A stretch of DNA of 64,000 nt from Bradyrhizobiaceae bacterium (GTDB lineage: Bacteria; Pseudomonadota; Alphaproteobacteria; Rhizobiales; Xanthobacteraceae): assembly GCA_020853885.1 (NCBI GenBank), contig JADYXZ010000020.1, forward strand, positions 124,001 through 188,000. The letters are read 5' to 3'. The stretch's first letter is position 1; every line of letters starts with the position of its first letter. Below are positions 8,030 through 16,517 of the stretch, in pieces. A program made the position numbers and the translations under genes. The notes under the pieces are model-generated. The model saw only the letters and a list, made by a program, of their open reading frames with translations. It searched no databases and was not told the DNA's origin.

Positions 8030-9256
8030 ATGGCGCTCGAACAAAAACGCATCCTGCTCGTGATCAGCGGCGGCATCGCCGCCTACAAGAGCCTGGAACT
8101 GATCCGCCGCCTGAAGGAGCGCGGCGCGCGGGTGCGCGCGGTCATGACGCGCGCGGCGCAGGAGTTCGTCACGCCGCTTGCCGTCGGCGCGATCGTCGGC
8201 GAGCGCGCCCATACGGACCTGTTCGATCCCTCGACCGAATTCGATGTCGGGCACATCCGCCTTGCCCGCGACACGGACCTCGTCGTGGTGGCGCCGGCGA
8301 CCGCCGACCTCATGGCGAAGATGGCGGGCGGCCACGCGGACGATCTCGCCTCGACGGTCCTGCTCGCGACCGACAAGCGGATTCTGCTCGCGCCGGCCAT
8401 GAATCCGCATATGTGGTCGCATCCGGCAACGCAACGCAATCTCGCGCAACTCATCGCCGACGGCGTTTCCGTGGTCGGGCCGAACGAAGGCGAGATGGCG
8501 GAGCGCGGTGAAGCCGGGATCGGCCGCATGGCGGAGCCGGAGCAGATCGTCTCCGCGATCGAGGGCGCGCTCGTCGCGATCCCCGCTGTGCGCTCGCTCG
8601 CCGGCAAGCGCGTGCTGGTGACCTCCGGCCCGACGCATGAGCCGATCGATCCCGTGCGGTTCCTCTCGAACCGCTCGTCGGGCAAGCAGGGCCACGCGGT
8701 CGCGCGGGCGGCGGCGCAGGCGGGCGCAGAGGTGATCCTGATTTCCGGGCCGGTCGAATTGCCCGATCCCGCGGGCGTGCAGACCGTGCACGTGACGACG
8801 GCGGCGGAAATGCTGGAGGCCGCCGAGTCCGCCCTGCCGGTGGACGTTGCGATCTTTGCCGCCGCAGTCGCCGACTGGCGCGTGGCGGAGCCTGCTCCGG
8901 AAAAACTGAAGAAAGTGAACGGCAAGAGCGCAAAGCTCGAGCTCGTCGAGAACCCCGACGTGCTTGCGACGATTGCGCACCACCAGCAGCGGCCGAAGCT
9001 CGTCGTCGGCTTCGCCGCGGAGACGGAAAAGCTCATCGATCACGCGCGCCGCAAGCTGCAGGCGAAGGGCTGCGACTGGATCGTTGCCAACGACGTGTCG
9101 CCGGAAACGGGCGTGTTCGGCGGTGGGCGGAACACGGTGCATCTCGTGACGAAAGACGGCGTGGAATCCTGGCCGCCGCAATCGAAGCAGGCGGTCGCCG
9201 ACGGCCTCGTGCGCAAGATCGCCGATGCGCTCGGCGGCAAGGGGGCGCGCGCATGA
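8030..9256 (+). CDS. coaBC: Bifunctional phosphopantothenoylcysteine decarboxylase / phosphopantothenate-cysteine ligase
   Basis: Catalyses two consecutive steps of coenzyme A synthesis: joining of cysteine to 4'-phosphopantothenate (CoaB) and decarboxylation to 4'-phosphopantetheine (CoaC, FMN-dependent). CoaC is at residues 1 to about 185 with H75 (FDVGHIRLA) and the PAMNPHMW motif (N125). CoaB starts near 190 ([16 protein letters not shown]) and has ADWRVAEP and the [11 protein letters not shown] lysine region. The position of the CoaC cysteine of E. coli (C158, in ACGDIGPGRM) reads [11 protein letters not shown] here, so that cysteine is missing. The 408-aa length is normal. dut follows with a 4-base overlap. 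Confidence 0.95.
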   Translation: MALEQKRILLVISGGIAAYKSLELIRRLKERGARVRAVMTRAAQEFVTPLAVGAIVGERAHTDLFDPSTEFDVGHIRLARDTDLVVVAPATADLMAKMAGGHADDLASTVLLATDKRILLAPAMNPHMWSHPATQRNLAQLIADGVSVVGPNEGEMAERGEAGIGRMAEPEQIVSAIEGALVAIPAVRSLAGKRVLVTSGPTHEPIDPVRFLSNRSSGKQGHAVARAAAQAGAEVILISGPVELPDPAGVQTVHVTTAAEMLEAAESALPVDVAIFAAAVADWRVAEPAPEKLKKVNGKSAKLELVENPDVLATIAHHQQRPKLVVGFAAETEKLIDHARRKLQAKGCDWIVANDVSPETGVFGGGRNTVHLVTKDGVESWPPQSKQAVADGLVRKIADALGGKGARA

Positions 9257-9729
9257 AGCCGCTTACCGTCTCCTTCATGCAGTTGCCGCACGCCGCGGGC
9301 CTGCCGGCGCCCGACTATGCCACCGCCGACGCCGCCGGCATGGACGTCTGCGCCGCCGTTCCCGAAGAGCAGCCGGTGACGCTTAGGCCCGGCGAGCGCG
9401 CGGCGATCCCGACCGGGATCGCACTCGCGATCCCGCAAGGCTTCGAGTGTCAGGTGCGGCCGCGCTCCGGGCTCGCGCTCAAGCACGGCGTGAGCGTCCT
9501 CAATGCGCCGGGCACCATCGACGCCGATTATCGCGGCGAAGTGCAGGTGATCCTCATCAATCTCGGCACGGAGCCCTTCGCCGTCACGCGCGGCATGCGG
9601 ATCGCGCAGCTCGTATTCGCGCCGGTCACGCGCGTCGCGATGCAGCGCGTGGCCGCGCTCGACGCGACCGCGCGCGGCGAAGGCGGCTTCGGCTCGACCG
9701 GTCTCTCGCGCGAACGGGCAACGGGGTAA
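9253..9729 (+). CDS. dut: dUTP diphosphatase
   Basis: Trimeric dUTPase that hydrolyses dUTP to dUMP, keeping uracil out of DNA and feeding thymidylate synthesis. The 158-aa protein has the five classic motifs: [17 protein letters not shown], the uracil hairpin [22 protein letters not shown] and the C-terminal GEGGFGSTG arm. It starts inside the coaBC stop (ATGA overlap), a common coaBC-dut pairing in Alphaproteobacteria. Confidence 0.97.
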   Translation: MKPLTVSFMQLPHAAGLPAPDYATADAAGMDVCAAVPEEQPVTLRPGERAAIPTGIALAIPQGFECQVRPRSGLALKHGVSVLNAPGTIDADYRGEVQVILINLGTEPFAVTRGMRIAQLVFAPVTRVAMQRVAALDATARGEGGFGSTGLSRERATG

Positions 9730-9732
9730 GGC

Positions 9733-10173
9733 ATGGCGCGGCTCTCGGAGAAAAGTCTTCTGGCCATCGCGGCGGTCGTCGATGTGGCGCTGCACGCCCG
9801 CGGGCAGCCGGTGGCGGCGAAGGCGCTCGCGGAACGGCACGGTCTGCCGCCGCGGCACCTCGAGCCGGTGCTGCAGGCGCTCGTGCACGCCGGCATCCTG
9901 AAGGGCGTGCGCGGCCCGCGCGGCGGCTATGAGCTGGCGCGCGAGCGGCGCCGCATCTCGGTGGCGGAGATCGTGCGGATCGCCGAGGCGGCGAGCGAAG
10001 ACGGCCGCCAGGCGGTGCCGCCGGTGGTGACGAAGGTGATCGCGCCGGCGGTGGCGGAGGCGGAGGCGAGCTTCGAGACGGCGCTGGCGGCCATCACGGT
10101 GGACCGGCTTTGTCAGGACGCCGAGCGATCCGGCCTGATGGAGCCGGCCATCGGCCACGATTTTAACATCTGA
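9733..10173 (+). CDS. Rrf2 family transcriptional regulator
   Basis: The 146-aa protein has an N-terminal winged helix (MARLSEKSLLAIAAVVDVAL, then ALAERHGLPPRHLEPVLQALVHAGILKGVRG as separate helices, and the wing GPRGGYELARERRRIS), typical of Rrf2 proteins such as IscR, NsrR and CymR. The three Fe-S cysteines of IscR/NsrR are absent; the only Cys is late in the protein (DRLCQD), so it is unlikely to bind a cluster in the usual way. It sits between dut and cysK; this position suggests CymR-like control of cysteine synthesis, which is inference. It starts three bases after the dut stop. Confidence 0.85.
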   Translation: MARLSEKSLLAIAAVVDVALHARGQPVAAKALAERHGLPPRHLEPVLQALVHAGILKGVRGPRGGYELARERRRISVAEIVRIAEAASEDGRQAVPPVVTKVIAPAVAEAEASFETALAAITVDRLCQDAERSGLMEPAIGHDFNI

Positions 10174-10186
10174 GATCGGTATTTTT

Positions 10187-10204
10187 GAATAAATTCGACT
10201 ATTC
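10187..10204. promoter_or_regulatory. Candidate operator in the cysK promoter region
   Basis: GAATA-N8-TATTC (10187-10191 and 10200-10204) lies in the only AT-rich part of the 89-base gap between the Rrf2 regulator and cysK. Rrf2 proteins bind AT-rich dyads, so this could be the operator for cysK or for autoregulation. Motif match is by eye only. Confidence 0.3.
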
Positions 10205-10262
10205 TCGGTGAATATGCTAGGCGGGCCGAAATTTCCGGATTCTGGAAGGTCAGGAGCTACCG

Positions 10263-11252
10263 ATGAGTGAGCCGCTGCGGAAACCGAGCGCAGTCGCCCC
10301 CGAGCGTGCGCCGGGGCGCGGGAGAATTTTCGATTCCATCACCGAGACGATCGGCGACACGCCGCTCGTGCGGCTGAACCGGCTGCCGCAGCAGCGCGGG
10401 GTCAAGGCGAACATCCTGGCGAAGCTCGAATTCTTCAATCCGATCAGCTCGGTGAAGGACCGGATCGGCGTCTCCATGATCGACGCGGCGGAAGCCGCGG
10501 GCGCGCTCGACAAGGACACGGTGCTGGTCGAGCCGACCTCGGGCAATACCGGCATTGCGCTCGCCTTCGTTGCGGCGGCGCGCGGCTACCGGCTGATCCT
10601 GGTGATGCCGGAATCGATGTCGATCGAGCGGCGGAAGATGCTCGCCCTCCTCGGGGCCGAGCTCGTGCTCACGGATCCCGCCGAGGGCATGCGCGGCTCG
10701 GTCGCCCGCGCCGAGGAGATCGTGAAAAGCCTGCCCAAGGCGGTCATGCCGCAGCAGTTCAAGAACCTCGCCAACCCCGAGGTCCATCGCCGCACCACGG
10801 CGGAGGAGATCTGGAACGATACCGGCGGCGCGGTCGATGCCGTGGTCGCGGGCGTCGGCACCGGCGGCACGATCACCGGCGTCGGCCAGGTGCTGAAGCC
10901 GCGCCGGCCGTCGCTCAAGATCGTCGCGGTGGAGCCCGAGGACAGCCCGGTGCTCTCGGGCGGGCAGCCGGGGCCGCACAAGATCCAGGGGATCGGCGCA
11001 GGTTTCATCCCCGACGTGCTCGACCGCTCGGTGATCGATGAGGTGATCACGGTGGGCAACCAGACCGCCTTCGACACGGCGCGCGAAGTGGCGCGGCTCG
11101 AGGGAATTCCGGTGGGCATTTCCTCGGGCGCGGCGATCGCGGCCGCGCTCGAACTCGGCAGCCGGCCGGAATTCGCGGGGAAGAATGTCGTCACGATCGT
11201 GCCGTCGTTCGCGGAGCGCTATCTGTCGACGGCGCTGTTCGAGGGGCTCTGA
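10263..11252 (+). CDS. cysK: Cysteine synthase A (O-acetylserine sulfhydrylase)
   Basis: PLP enzyme that makes cysteine from O-acetylserine and sulfide. The 329-aa protein has the PLP lysine K65 in [11 protein letters not shown], the substrate loop [11 protein letters not shown], the phosphate-binding [10 protein letters not shown] and the C-terminal [13 protein letters not shown]. An N-terminal tail of about 20 residues precedes the fold. It has its own promoter region and is preceded by an Rrf2-type regulator, consistent with control by sulfur or cysteine status. A pair of hairpin repeats follows the stop. Confidence 0.94.
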   Translation: MSEPLRKPSAVAPERAPGRGRIFDSITETIGDTPLVRLNRLPQQRGVKANILAKLEFFNPISSVKDRIGVSMIDAAEAAGALDKDTVLVEPTSGNTGIALAFVAAARGYRLILVMPESMSIERRKMLALLGAELVLTDPAEGMRGSVARAEEIVKSLPKAVMPQQFKNLANPEVHRRTTAEEIWNDTGGAVDAVVAGVGTGGTITGVGQVLKPRRPSLKIVAVEPEDSPVLSGGQPGPHKIQGIGAGFIPDVLDRSVIDEVITVGNQTAFDTAREVARLEGIPVGISSGAAIAAALELGSRPEFAGKNVVTIVPSFAERYLSTALFEGL

Positions 11253-11259
11253 GCTTACC

Positions 11260-11347
11260 CCGCTCGTCCCCGCGAAAGCGGGGACCCAGCGGCCATAATC
11301 GAAAGCGCAAGCTGCTCTGGATTCCCGCTTGCGCGGGAATGAGCGGC
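11260..11347. repeat. Composite palindromic repeat, family A (copy 1)
   Basis: Two hairpins: GTCCCCGC-GAAA-GCGGGGAC (11266-11285) and ATTCCCGC-TTGC-GCGGGAAT (11321-11340), joined by a linker containing AATCGAAAGC. A second copy, inverted, lies at 46908-46994; the linker with the start of the second hairpin is nearly identical between them (one difference over about 32 bases). It lies between cysK and divL. Confidence 0.85.
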
Positions 11348-11509
11348 GGAAAATGCTTCAGCGAAAAGCTCGGTTAACGAAGTCTTAACGCGCGCCTTCG
11401 CCGCCTCGGCGGGCGCGCGTTTTCCCTTTTTGGGTCGTTTCCTCTTCTGCCCGGACTCGCCTCGGGGTTAGATTGGTCGTCGATTCGGGGCGACAGTCTG
11501 GAAGGCGGC

Positions 11510-14017
11510 ATGCTTGAGCGGGGCAGGCAGCGTGGATTTGGTTTTGGCGCGCGCCCGCGCATCCGGCTTGCCGCAACTTCGCTTCTTGCGATCGCAGCTT
11601 CCATGCACGCCGGCGCCGCGTCGGCGCAGGGCGTTGCCGACCAATTGCTGCAAGGGCTCGCCGGGCTGCGGCAATATGAGCTGATCGCACTCGCCTTGCT
11701 GTCCGGGCTTCTGGTGTTCGCCGCGGCCGCGGCGATTGCGCTCGTGCGCATCCGCGCCGCCTATGCCCGCAAGCTTGCGGCGGCACAAACCGAGATCGCC
11801 ATCCTGCACGACGAGGCGGAACGGTCGCTCGCGCTGCTGCTGACCGAGCCGCAGGTCGTGGTGGTGTGGCGCGATGCGAAATCCGATCCGGAAATCATCG
11901 GCGACCCGGCGCCGCTGTCCGGCGTGTCGACGCCGCTGCGCATTCTTGCGTTCGGAACCTGGCTCGACCCGGTGCGGGCCCGTTCGATCGAGCAAGGCGT
12001 GGACGCGCTGCGCCGCCGCGGCGAGCCCTTCTCGACGATTCTGACGACGCTGCACGGCCGGCATGTGGAAGCCGAAGGCCGGCCGATCGGCGGCGCCGCC
12101 GTGCTGCGGCTGCGCGACGTCACCGGCGCCCGCCTCGAGAGCGCGAGCCTTGCCGAGCGTTACCAGGCGCTCGAGCGCGAGATGCAATCGCTGCGGCAGA
12201 TGCTCGATGCGGCGCCGGTGCCGATCTGGGTGCGCAATGCCGAGGGCAAGCTCGCGTTCGCGAACCGCGCCTATGCGGCGGCGGTGGAAGCGGCCGAACC
12301 CCGGGAGGCGGTGGCGCGCGGGATCGAGCTGCTCGACAGCGCCGTGCGGGCGGAAGCCGCGCGCGTGCGCGCGGAAGGCGGCATCTTCAATCAGCGGGTG
12401 CCGGCCGTGGTCGCGGGCGACCGGCGCGTGCTCGACGTGTTCGAGGCGGGCACCGGCCAGGGCGCCGCCGGCATCGGCATCGACGCGAGCGAGGCCGAGC
12501 GCATGCGTACGGAGCTCGCACGCGCGATCAACGCGCATCGCCGCGTGCTCGACCAGCTCGCCACCGCGGTCGCGACCTTCGGCGCCGACCAGCGGCTCGT
12601 CTTTTACAACGCCGCCTATCGCCGGCTGTTCGAGCTCGACGACGCGTTCCTCGAGGACCGGCCGACCGACTCGGCCGTGCTCGACCGGCTGCGCGCGAGC
12701 CGGCAATTGCCGGAGCAGGCGGATTTCCGCGCCTGGAAGGCGGACCTGCACGAAGCCTATCGCTCGCCGGAGCCGCGCGAGCATTGGTGGCATCTGCCCG
12801 GCGGACGGACGCTCCGCGTCGTCACCACCGCCAATCCCGAGGGCGGCGTCACCTATCTCTTCGACGACATCTCCGAGCGCATCCACCTCGAAAGCCAGTT
12901 CAATGCGCTGAACCGCATCCAGCGGGAGACGCTCGACGCGCTCGCCGAAGGCGTCGCCGTGTTCGGCAGCGACGGGCGGCTGCGGCTTTCCAACCACGCG
13001 TTCGTCGAATCGTGGTCGCTGTCACCGCAGGCGCTCTCCGAGCATCCGCACATCGAGACGATCGCGGGCTGGTGCCGTCCCTATCTCGGCGCCAACGCCG
13101 ATGCCTGGAAGGCGCTGAAGCACGCGGTCACCGGCCTCGGCCAGCGCACGCCGATCCATCGGCACTTCGAATGCGCGGACGGCCGCGTGCTCGATTGCGC
13201 CGCCGTGCCGCTGCCCGACGGCGGCACGCTCGTCACCTTCCGCGACGTCACCGACAGCGTGCGGGTGGAGCGCGCGCTGATCGAGCGCACCGAGGCGCTG
13301 GAGGCGGCCGACGTGCTCAAGAACGCGTTCGTGCGGCACGTGTCCTACGAGTTGCGCTCGCCGTTGACGACGATCATCGGCTTTGCGCAACTGCTCGACG
13401 ACCCGCTGATCGGGCCGCTCACCGAGAAGCAGCGCGAATATATCGGGCACATCACGGAATCGAGCGCGACGCTGCTTGCGATCATCAACGACATCCTCGA
13501 CCTCGCGACGATCGACGCAGGCGCGATGCAGTTGAACCTCGGCGAGGTCGACGTGCGGGCGGCGGTCGAGGCGGCCGCCGACGGCATGCGCGCCCGCCTG
13601 AGCGAGAACGGCGTTCGCCTCGACATCCGTCTGCCGGCGAATATCGGCAGCTTCACCGGCGACGAGAAGCGGGTGCGCCAGGTCCTGTTCAATCTCCTCT
13701 CCAACGCCGTCGGCTTCTCGCCGCCGGGCGGCACGGTGACGCTCGCCGCGGAGCGGGCGCGTGATGCCGTCGTGTTCCGGGTCAGCGACCAGGGCCCGGG
13801 CATCCCGCCGGAGCTGCAGGAGCGGGTGTTCGAGCGCTTCGAGAGCCACCGGCTTGGCTCGCAGCACCGCGGCGCCGGGCTCGGCCTCGCCATCGTCCGG
13901 TCGCTCCTGGAGCTGCATGGCGGCCGCATCCATATCGACTCCACGCCCGGAACGGGTACGGTCGCAACCTGTATCTTCCCGATCCACGCACAGGCGGGAT
14001 CACAGGCTGCCGAGTAG
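11510..14017 (+). CDS. divL: DivL-like pseudo-histidine kinase (Tyr in place of the phospho-acceptor His)
   Basis: DivL is an essential cell-cycle regulator in Alphaproteobacteria; with DivK and PleC it controls the CckA-CtrA phosphorelay. The 835-aa protein has an N-terminal hydrophobic segment (about 19-36), a second membrane helix (about 57-81), several PAS-like regions (about 210-590), a dimerisation helix and a C-terminal HATPase domain (N box FNLLSNAVGF, G1 DQGPGIPPE, F box VFERFES, G2 GAGLGLAIV). The H-box reads FVRHVSYELRSPLT: Tyr613 stands where kinases have His, the DivL hallmark. It is preceded by its own gap and followed, 8 bases on, by the TsaE-AmgK gene. Confidence 0.88.
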   Translation: MLERGRQRGFGFGARPRIRLAATSLLAIAASMHAGAASAQGVADQLLQGLAGLRQYELIALALLSGLLVFAAAAAIALVRIRAAYARKLAAAQTEIAILHDEAERSLALLLTEPQVVVVWRDAKSDPEIIGDPAPLSGVSTPLRILAFGTWLDPVRARSIEQGVDALRRRGEPFSTILTTLHGRHVEAEGRPIGGAAVLRLRDVTGARLESASLAERYQALEREMQSLRQMLDAAPVPIWVRNAEGKLAFANRAYAAAVEAAEPREAVARGIELLDSAVRAEAARVRAEGGIFNQRVPAVVAGDRRVLDVFEAGTGQGAAGIGIDASEAERMRTELARAINAHRRVLDQLATAVATFGADQRLVFYNAAYRRLFELDDAFLEDRPTDSAVLDRLRASRQLPEQADFRAWKADLHEAYRSPEPREHWWHLPGGRTLRVVTTANPEGGVTYLFDDISERIHLESQFNALNRIQRETLDALAEGVAVFGSDGRLRLSNHAFVESWSLSPQALSEHPHIETIAGWCRPYLGANADAWKALKHAVTGLGQRTPIHRHFECADGRVLDCAAVPLPDGGTLVTFRDVTDSVRVERALIERTEALEAADVLKNAFVRHVSYELRSPLTTIIGFAQLLDDPLIGPLTEKQREYIGHITESSATLLAIINDILDLATIDAGAMQLNLGEVDVRAAVEAAADGMRARLSENGVRLDIRLPANIGSFTGDEKRVRQVLFNLLSNAVGFSPPGGTVTLAAERARDAVVFRVSDQGPGIPPELQERVFERFESHRLGSQHRGAGLGLAIVRSLLELHGGRIHIDSTPGTGTVATCIFPIHAQAGSQAAE

Positions 14018-14025
14018 CGGTATCG

Positions 14026-15780
14026 ATGCCGAACGCCAACAGTCCGCGCACGACCTGGGACATCGAACTTCCGGACGTGAACGCGACCGAGCACCTGGCG
14101 ATGGACCTTGCGGCCTCGATCGGGCCGGGCGATCTCATCACGCTGTCGGGCGACCTCGGCGCGGGCAAGACCACGCTCGCCCGCGCGGTGCTGCGCTATC
14201 TCGCGGGCGACGCACAGCTCGAAGTGCCGAGCCCGACCTTCACGATGCTGCAAGTCTATGAGCTGCCGCGCTTTTCGGTGGTGCATGCGGACCTCTACCG
14301 GGTAACCACGGTCGCCGAACTTTCCGAACTCGGCTGGGACGAGGCCGCCGAGAACGCGGCCGTGCTCGTGGAATGGCCGGACCGGGCCGGCGCGCTCCTG
14401 CAGGCGGACCGGCTCGACGTCTCGATCTCGCTGGCGCCGGGGCTCGGTCCGACGTTCCGCCAGGTGCGGCTCTCGGGTTTCGGCGCCTGGGCGGCCAGAC
14501 TCGCGCAGCTTCGATCCGCGCGCACGCTGCTCGACGCCTCCGGCTTCGGCGCCGCATTGCGAGTGCCGATGCAGGGCGACGCCTCGACGCGCGCCTACGA
14601 GCGGCTCTATCTCAACGAGGTCACGGCGGTTCTCATGAAGATGCCGGTGGCTTCGACGGAGCCCGCGCTCGCGCACGGGCGCACCTACAGCTCGACCGCG
14701 CATCTTGCCGTCGACGTGCGGCCGTTCGCGGCGATCGACCGGGGCCTGCGCGAGCGCGGCTTCAGCGCGCCGGAAATCTATGCCGCCGACCACGACAACG
14801 GCCTGCTCATCATCGAGGATCTCGGCGACGACCGGTTCGTCGCCGGCGAGCCGCCGGCGCCGATCGAGGCGCGCTACGCGGAAGCGATCGACCTCCTGAT
14901 CACGCTGCACAGCTTCGAGCTGCCGGAGACGCTACCGGTCGCGCCGCGCATCGAGCATCACATTCCCATGTACGACATCGACGCGTATCTCGTCGAAGTA
15001 GAGCTCCTGTTCGACTGGTATCTGCCGCACCGGGGCGTGAAGCTGCGCGACGCCGCCTCGCGCGAGGCCTTCCTGACCATGTGGCGCTATGCGCTCGCCG
15101 ATATCCTGCCGGAGCCGCGCACCTGGGTGCTGCGGGACTACCACTCCCCGAACCTTTTGTGGCTGGCGAACCGCAACGGCATCGCCCGCGTGGGGCTCCT
15201 CGATTTCCAGGACGCGCTGATGGGCTCGCCCGCCTATGACCTCGCCTCGCTGCTGATGGACGCGCGGGTCGACATCTCCGAAGAGCTCGAGCTGAAGCTG
15301 CTGTCCCGCTACGCGCTCGGGCGCAAGGCGCGCGATCCGAATTTCGATCCAGCGAAGTTCGCGAGCCGCTACGTGGTGCTCGGCGCGCAGCGGGCAACGA
15401 AAATCCTCGGCATCTTCGCACGGCTCGACCGGCGCGACCGCAAGCCGCAGTATCTGCAGCACCTGCCGCGGGTGTGGATGTATCTCATGCGGACGTTTGC
15501 GCATCCGGCGCTGGCGGAAATCCGCGACTGGTATCTTGCCAATGTCCCGCCGCCCGAGACGCCGCCGGCGCCCGTGCAGTCGGAGGCGGTGGCCGAGGCG
15601 GAACGAGCGAGCACAGCGGAAGAACCCAAGGGCGGCGCGGAAGGCGAGGCTCTTCCAAGCGGTGTCGAGGCGGATCCAAACCAAATGGAATTCACGCTGG
15701 AAACGGTAACGGAGGAGCCGGAGGCCGCCGACGCCGCGGACGGCGAGCCCCCCGCACAGGAAGGCACGCCGCAACCGTGA
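14026..15780 (+). CDS. TsaE-AmgK fusion: t6A synthesis ATPase joined to anomeric MurNAc/GlcNAc kinase-type phosphotransferase
   Basis: Residues 1 to about 155 are TsaE, the ATPase that supports N6-threonylcarbamoyladenosine formation on tRNA (Walker A GDLGAGKTT at 42-50, PSPTFTM, HADLYR, VEWPDR). From about 165 to 500 the chain is an aminoglycoside-phosphotransferase-fold kinase of the AmgK type (WVLRDYHSPNLLWL catalytic loop, LLDFQDALMG metal loop), which phosphorylates MurNAc/GlcNAc at C1. An acidic, low-complexity tail follows (about 515-584). One uninterrupted frame of 584 codons links the parts. The downstream murU, joined by a GTGA overlap, supports the AmgK assignment. Confidence 0.85.
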   Translation: MPNANSPRTTWDIELPDVNATEHLAMDLAASIGPGDLITLSGDLGAGKTTLARAVLRYLAGDAQLEVPSPTFTMLQVYELPRFSVVHADLYRVTTVAELSELGWDEAAENAAVLVEWPDRAGALLQADRLDVSISLAPGLGPTFRQVRLSGFGAWAARLAQLRSARTLLDASGFGAALRVPMQGDASTRAYERLYLNEVTAVLMKMPVASTEPALAHGRTYSSTAHLAVDVRPFAAIDRGLRERGFSAPEIYAADHDNGLLIIEDLGDDRFVAGEPPAPIEARYAEAIDLLITLHSFELPETLPVAPRIEHHIPMYDIDAYLVEVELLFDWYLPHRGVKLRDAASREAFLTMWRYALADILPEPRTWVLRDYHSPNLLWLANRNGIARVGLLDFQDALMGSPAYDLASLLMDARVDISEELELKLLSRYALGRKARDPNFDPAKFASRYVVLGAQRATKILGIFARLDRRDRKPQYLQHLPRVWMYLMRTFAHPALAEIRDWYLANVPPPETPPAPVQSEAVAEAERASTAEEPKGGAEGEALPSGVEADPNQMEFTLETVTEEPEAADAADGEPPAQEGTPQP

Positions 15781-16514
15781 AGGCGCTCCGCGATCCCGCC
15801 ATGCCCGCACACGCCATGGTGCTTGCGGCGGGACTGGGTACCCGCATGCGGGAAAACTCGAAAACGCAGCCGAAGCCGCTCGTGCCGGTGCAGAAGCGCG
15901 CGCTCATCGACCATGTGCTCGACCGGCTCGCCGACGCCGGCGTCGCCAACGTCGTCGTCAACGTGCATTATTTTGCGGACCAGCTCGAAGCGCACCTGCA
16001 GGCGCGCGAACGGCCGCGGGTCGCGATCTCCGACGAGCGCAAGCAGCTCCTTGGCACCGGCGGCGGGATCACGAAGGCGCTGCCGCTCCTCGGCAATGCG
16101 CCGTTCCTGCTCGTCAATTCCGACAGCCTGTGGGTCGAGCGGACCACGGCCAATCTCGTGCGGCTCGCCAAGTTCTTCGACCGGCTGCGCATGGACGCCG
16201 CCCTCCTGCTCGCGGCCACCGGCGACGCGCATGGCTATGACGGCAGCGGCGACTACGCGCTGGAGGCGGACGGCCGCCTGCGCCGTCGCCCGGAGCGCGG
16301 CAGCGCGCCTTACGTCTATATGGGCGTTGCGATTCTGTCGCCGAGGCTGTTCGATGAGGCGCCGCGCGGCGTCTTCGGTCTCGGTACGCTGTTCGATCGC
16401 GCCGAAAAGGCCGGGCGGCTCATGGGGCTCAAGCTCGAGGGGACGTTCCTGCATGTGGGAACGCCGGAGGCGATCAAGGAAGCGGAAGCGGAGCTCCGGC
16501 GCGCGGGTGCCTGA
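15777..16514 (+). CDS. murU: N-acetylmuramate alpha-1-phosphate uridylyltransferase (MurU-type)
   Basis: Sugar-1-phosphate nucleotidyltransferase of 245 aa. In the recycling bypass AmgK makes MurNAc-1-phosphate and MurU converts it to UDP-MurNAc, avoiding de novo (fosfomycin-sensitive) synthesis. Visible motifs are the N-terminal MVLAAGLGTRMRENSKTQPK, LGTGGGITKAL, and the metal-binding NSDSLW. I take GTG at 15777, which overlaps the upstream stop as GTGA and has AGGAAGG about 13 bases ahead; ATG at 15801 is an alternative. The neighbour AmgK gives the functional context. Confidence 0.85.
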   Translation: MKALRDPAMPAHAMVLAAGLGTRMRENSKTQPKPLVPVQKRALIDHVLDRLADAGVANVVVNVHYFADQLEAHLQARERPRVAISDERKQLLGTGGGITKALPLLGNAPFLLVNSDSLWVERTTANLVRLAKFFDRLRMDAALLLAATGDAHGYDGSGDYALEADGRLRRRPERGSAPYVYMGVAILSPRLFDEAPRGVFGLGTLFDRAEKAGRLMGLKLEGTFLHVGTPEAIKEAEAELRRAGA

Positions 16515-16517
16515 GCG

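Noticed and set aside
10174-10262. Riboswitch or T-box upstream of cysK
   Set aside because: The gap is only 89 bases and shows no long conserved stem or anti-terminator; an operator is more likely.
11253-11509. CRISPR array or phage attachment site at the hairpin repeats after cysK
   Set aside because: Only two different hairpins, no regular spacer pattern, no cas or integrase gene; the inverted second copy at 46.9 kb fits a REP-like element.
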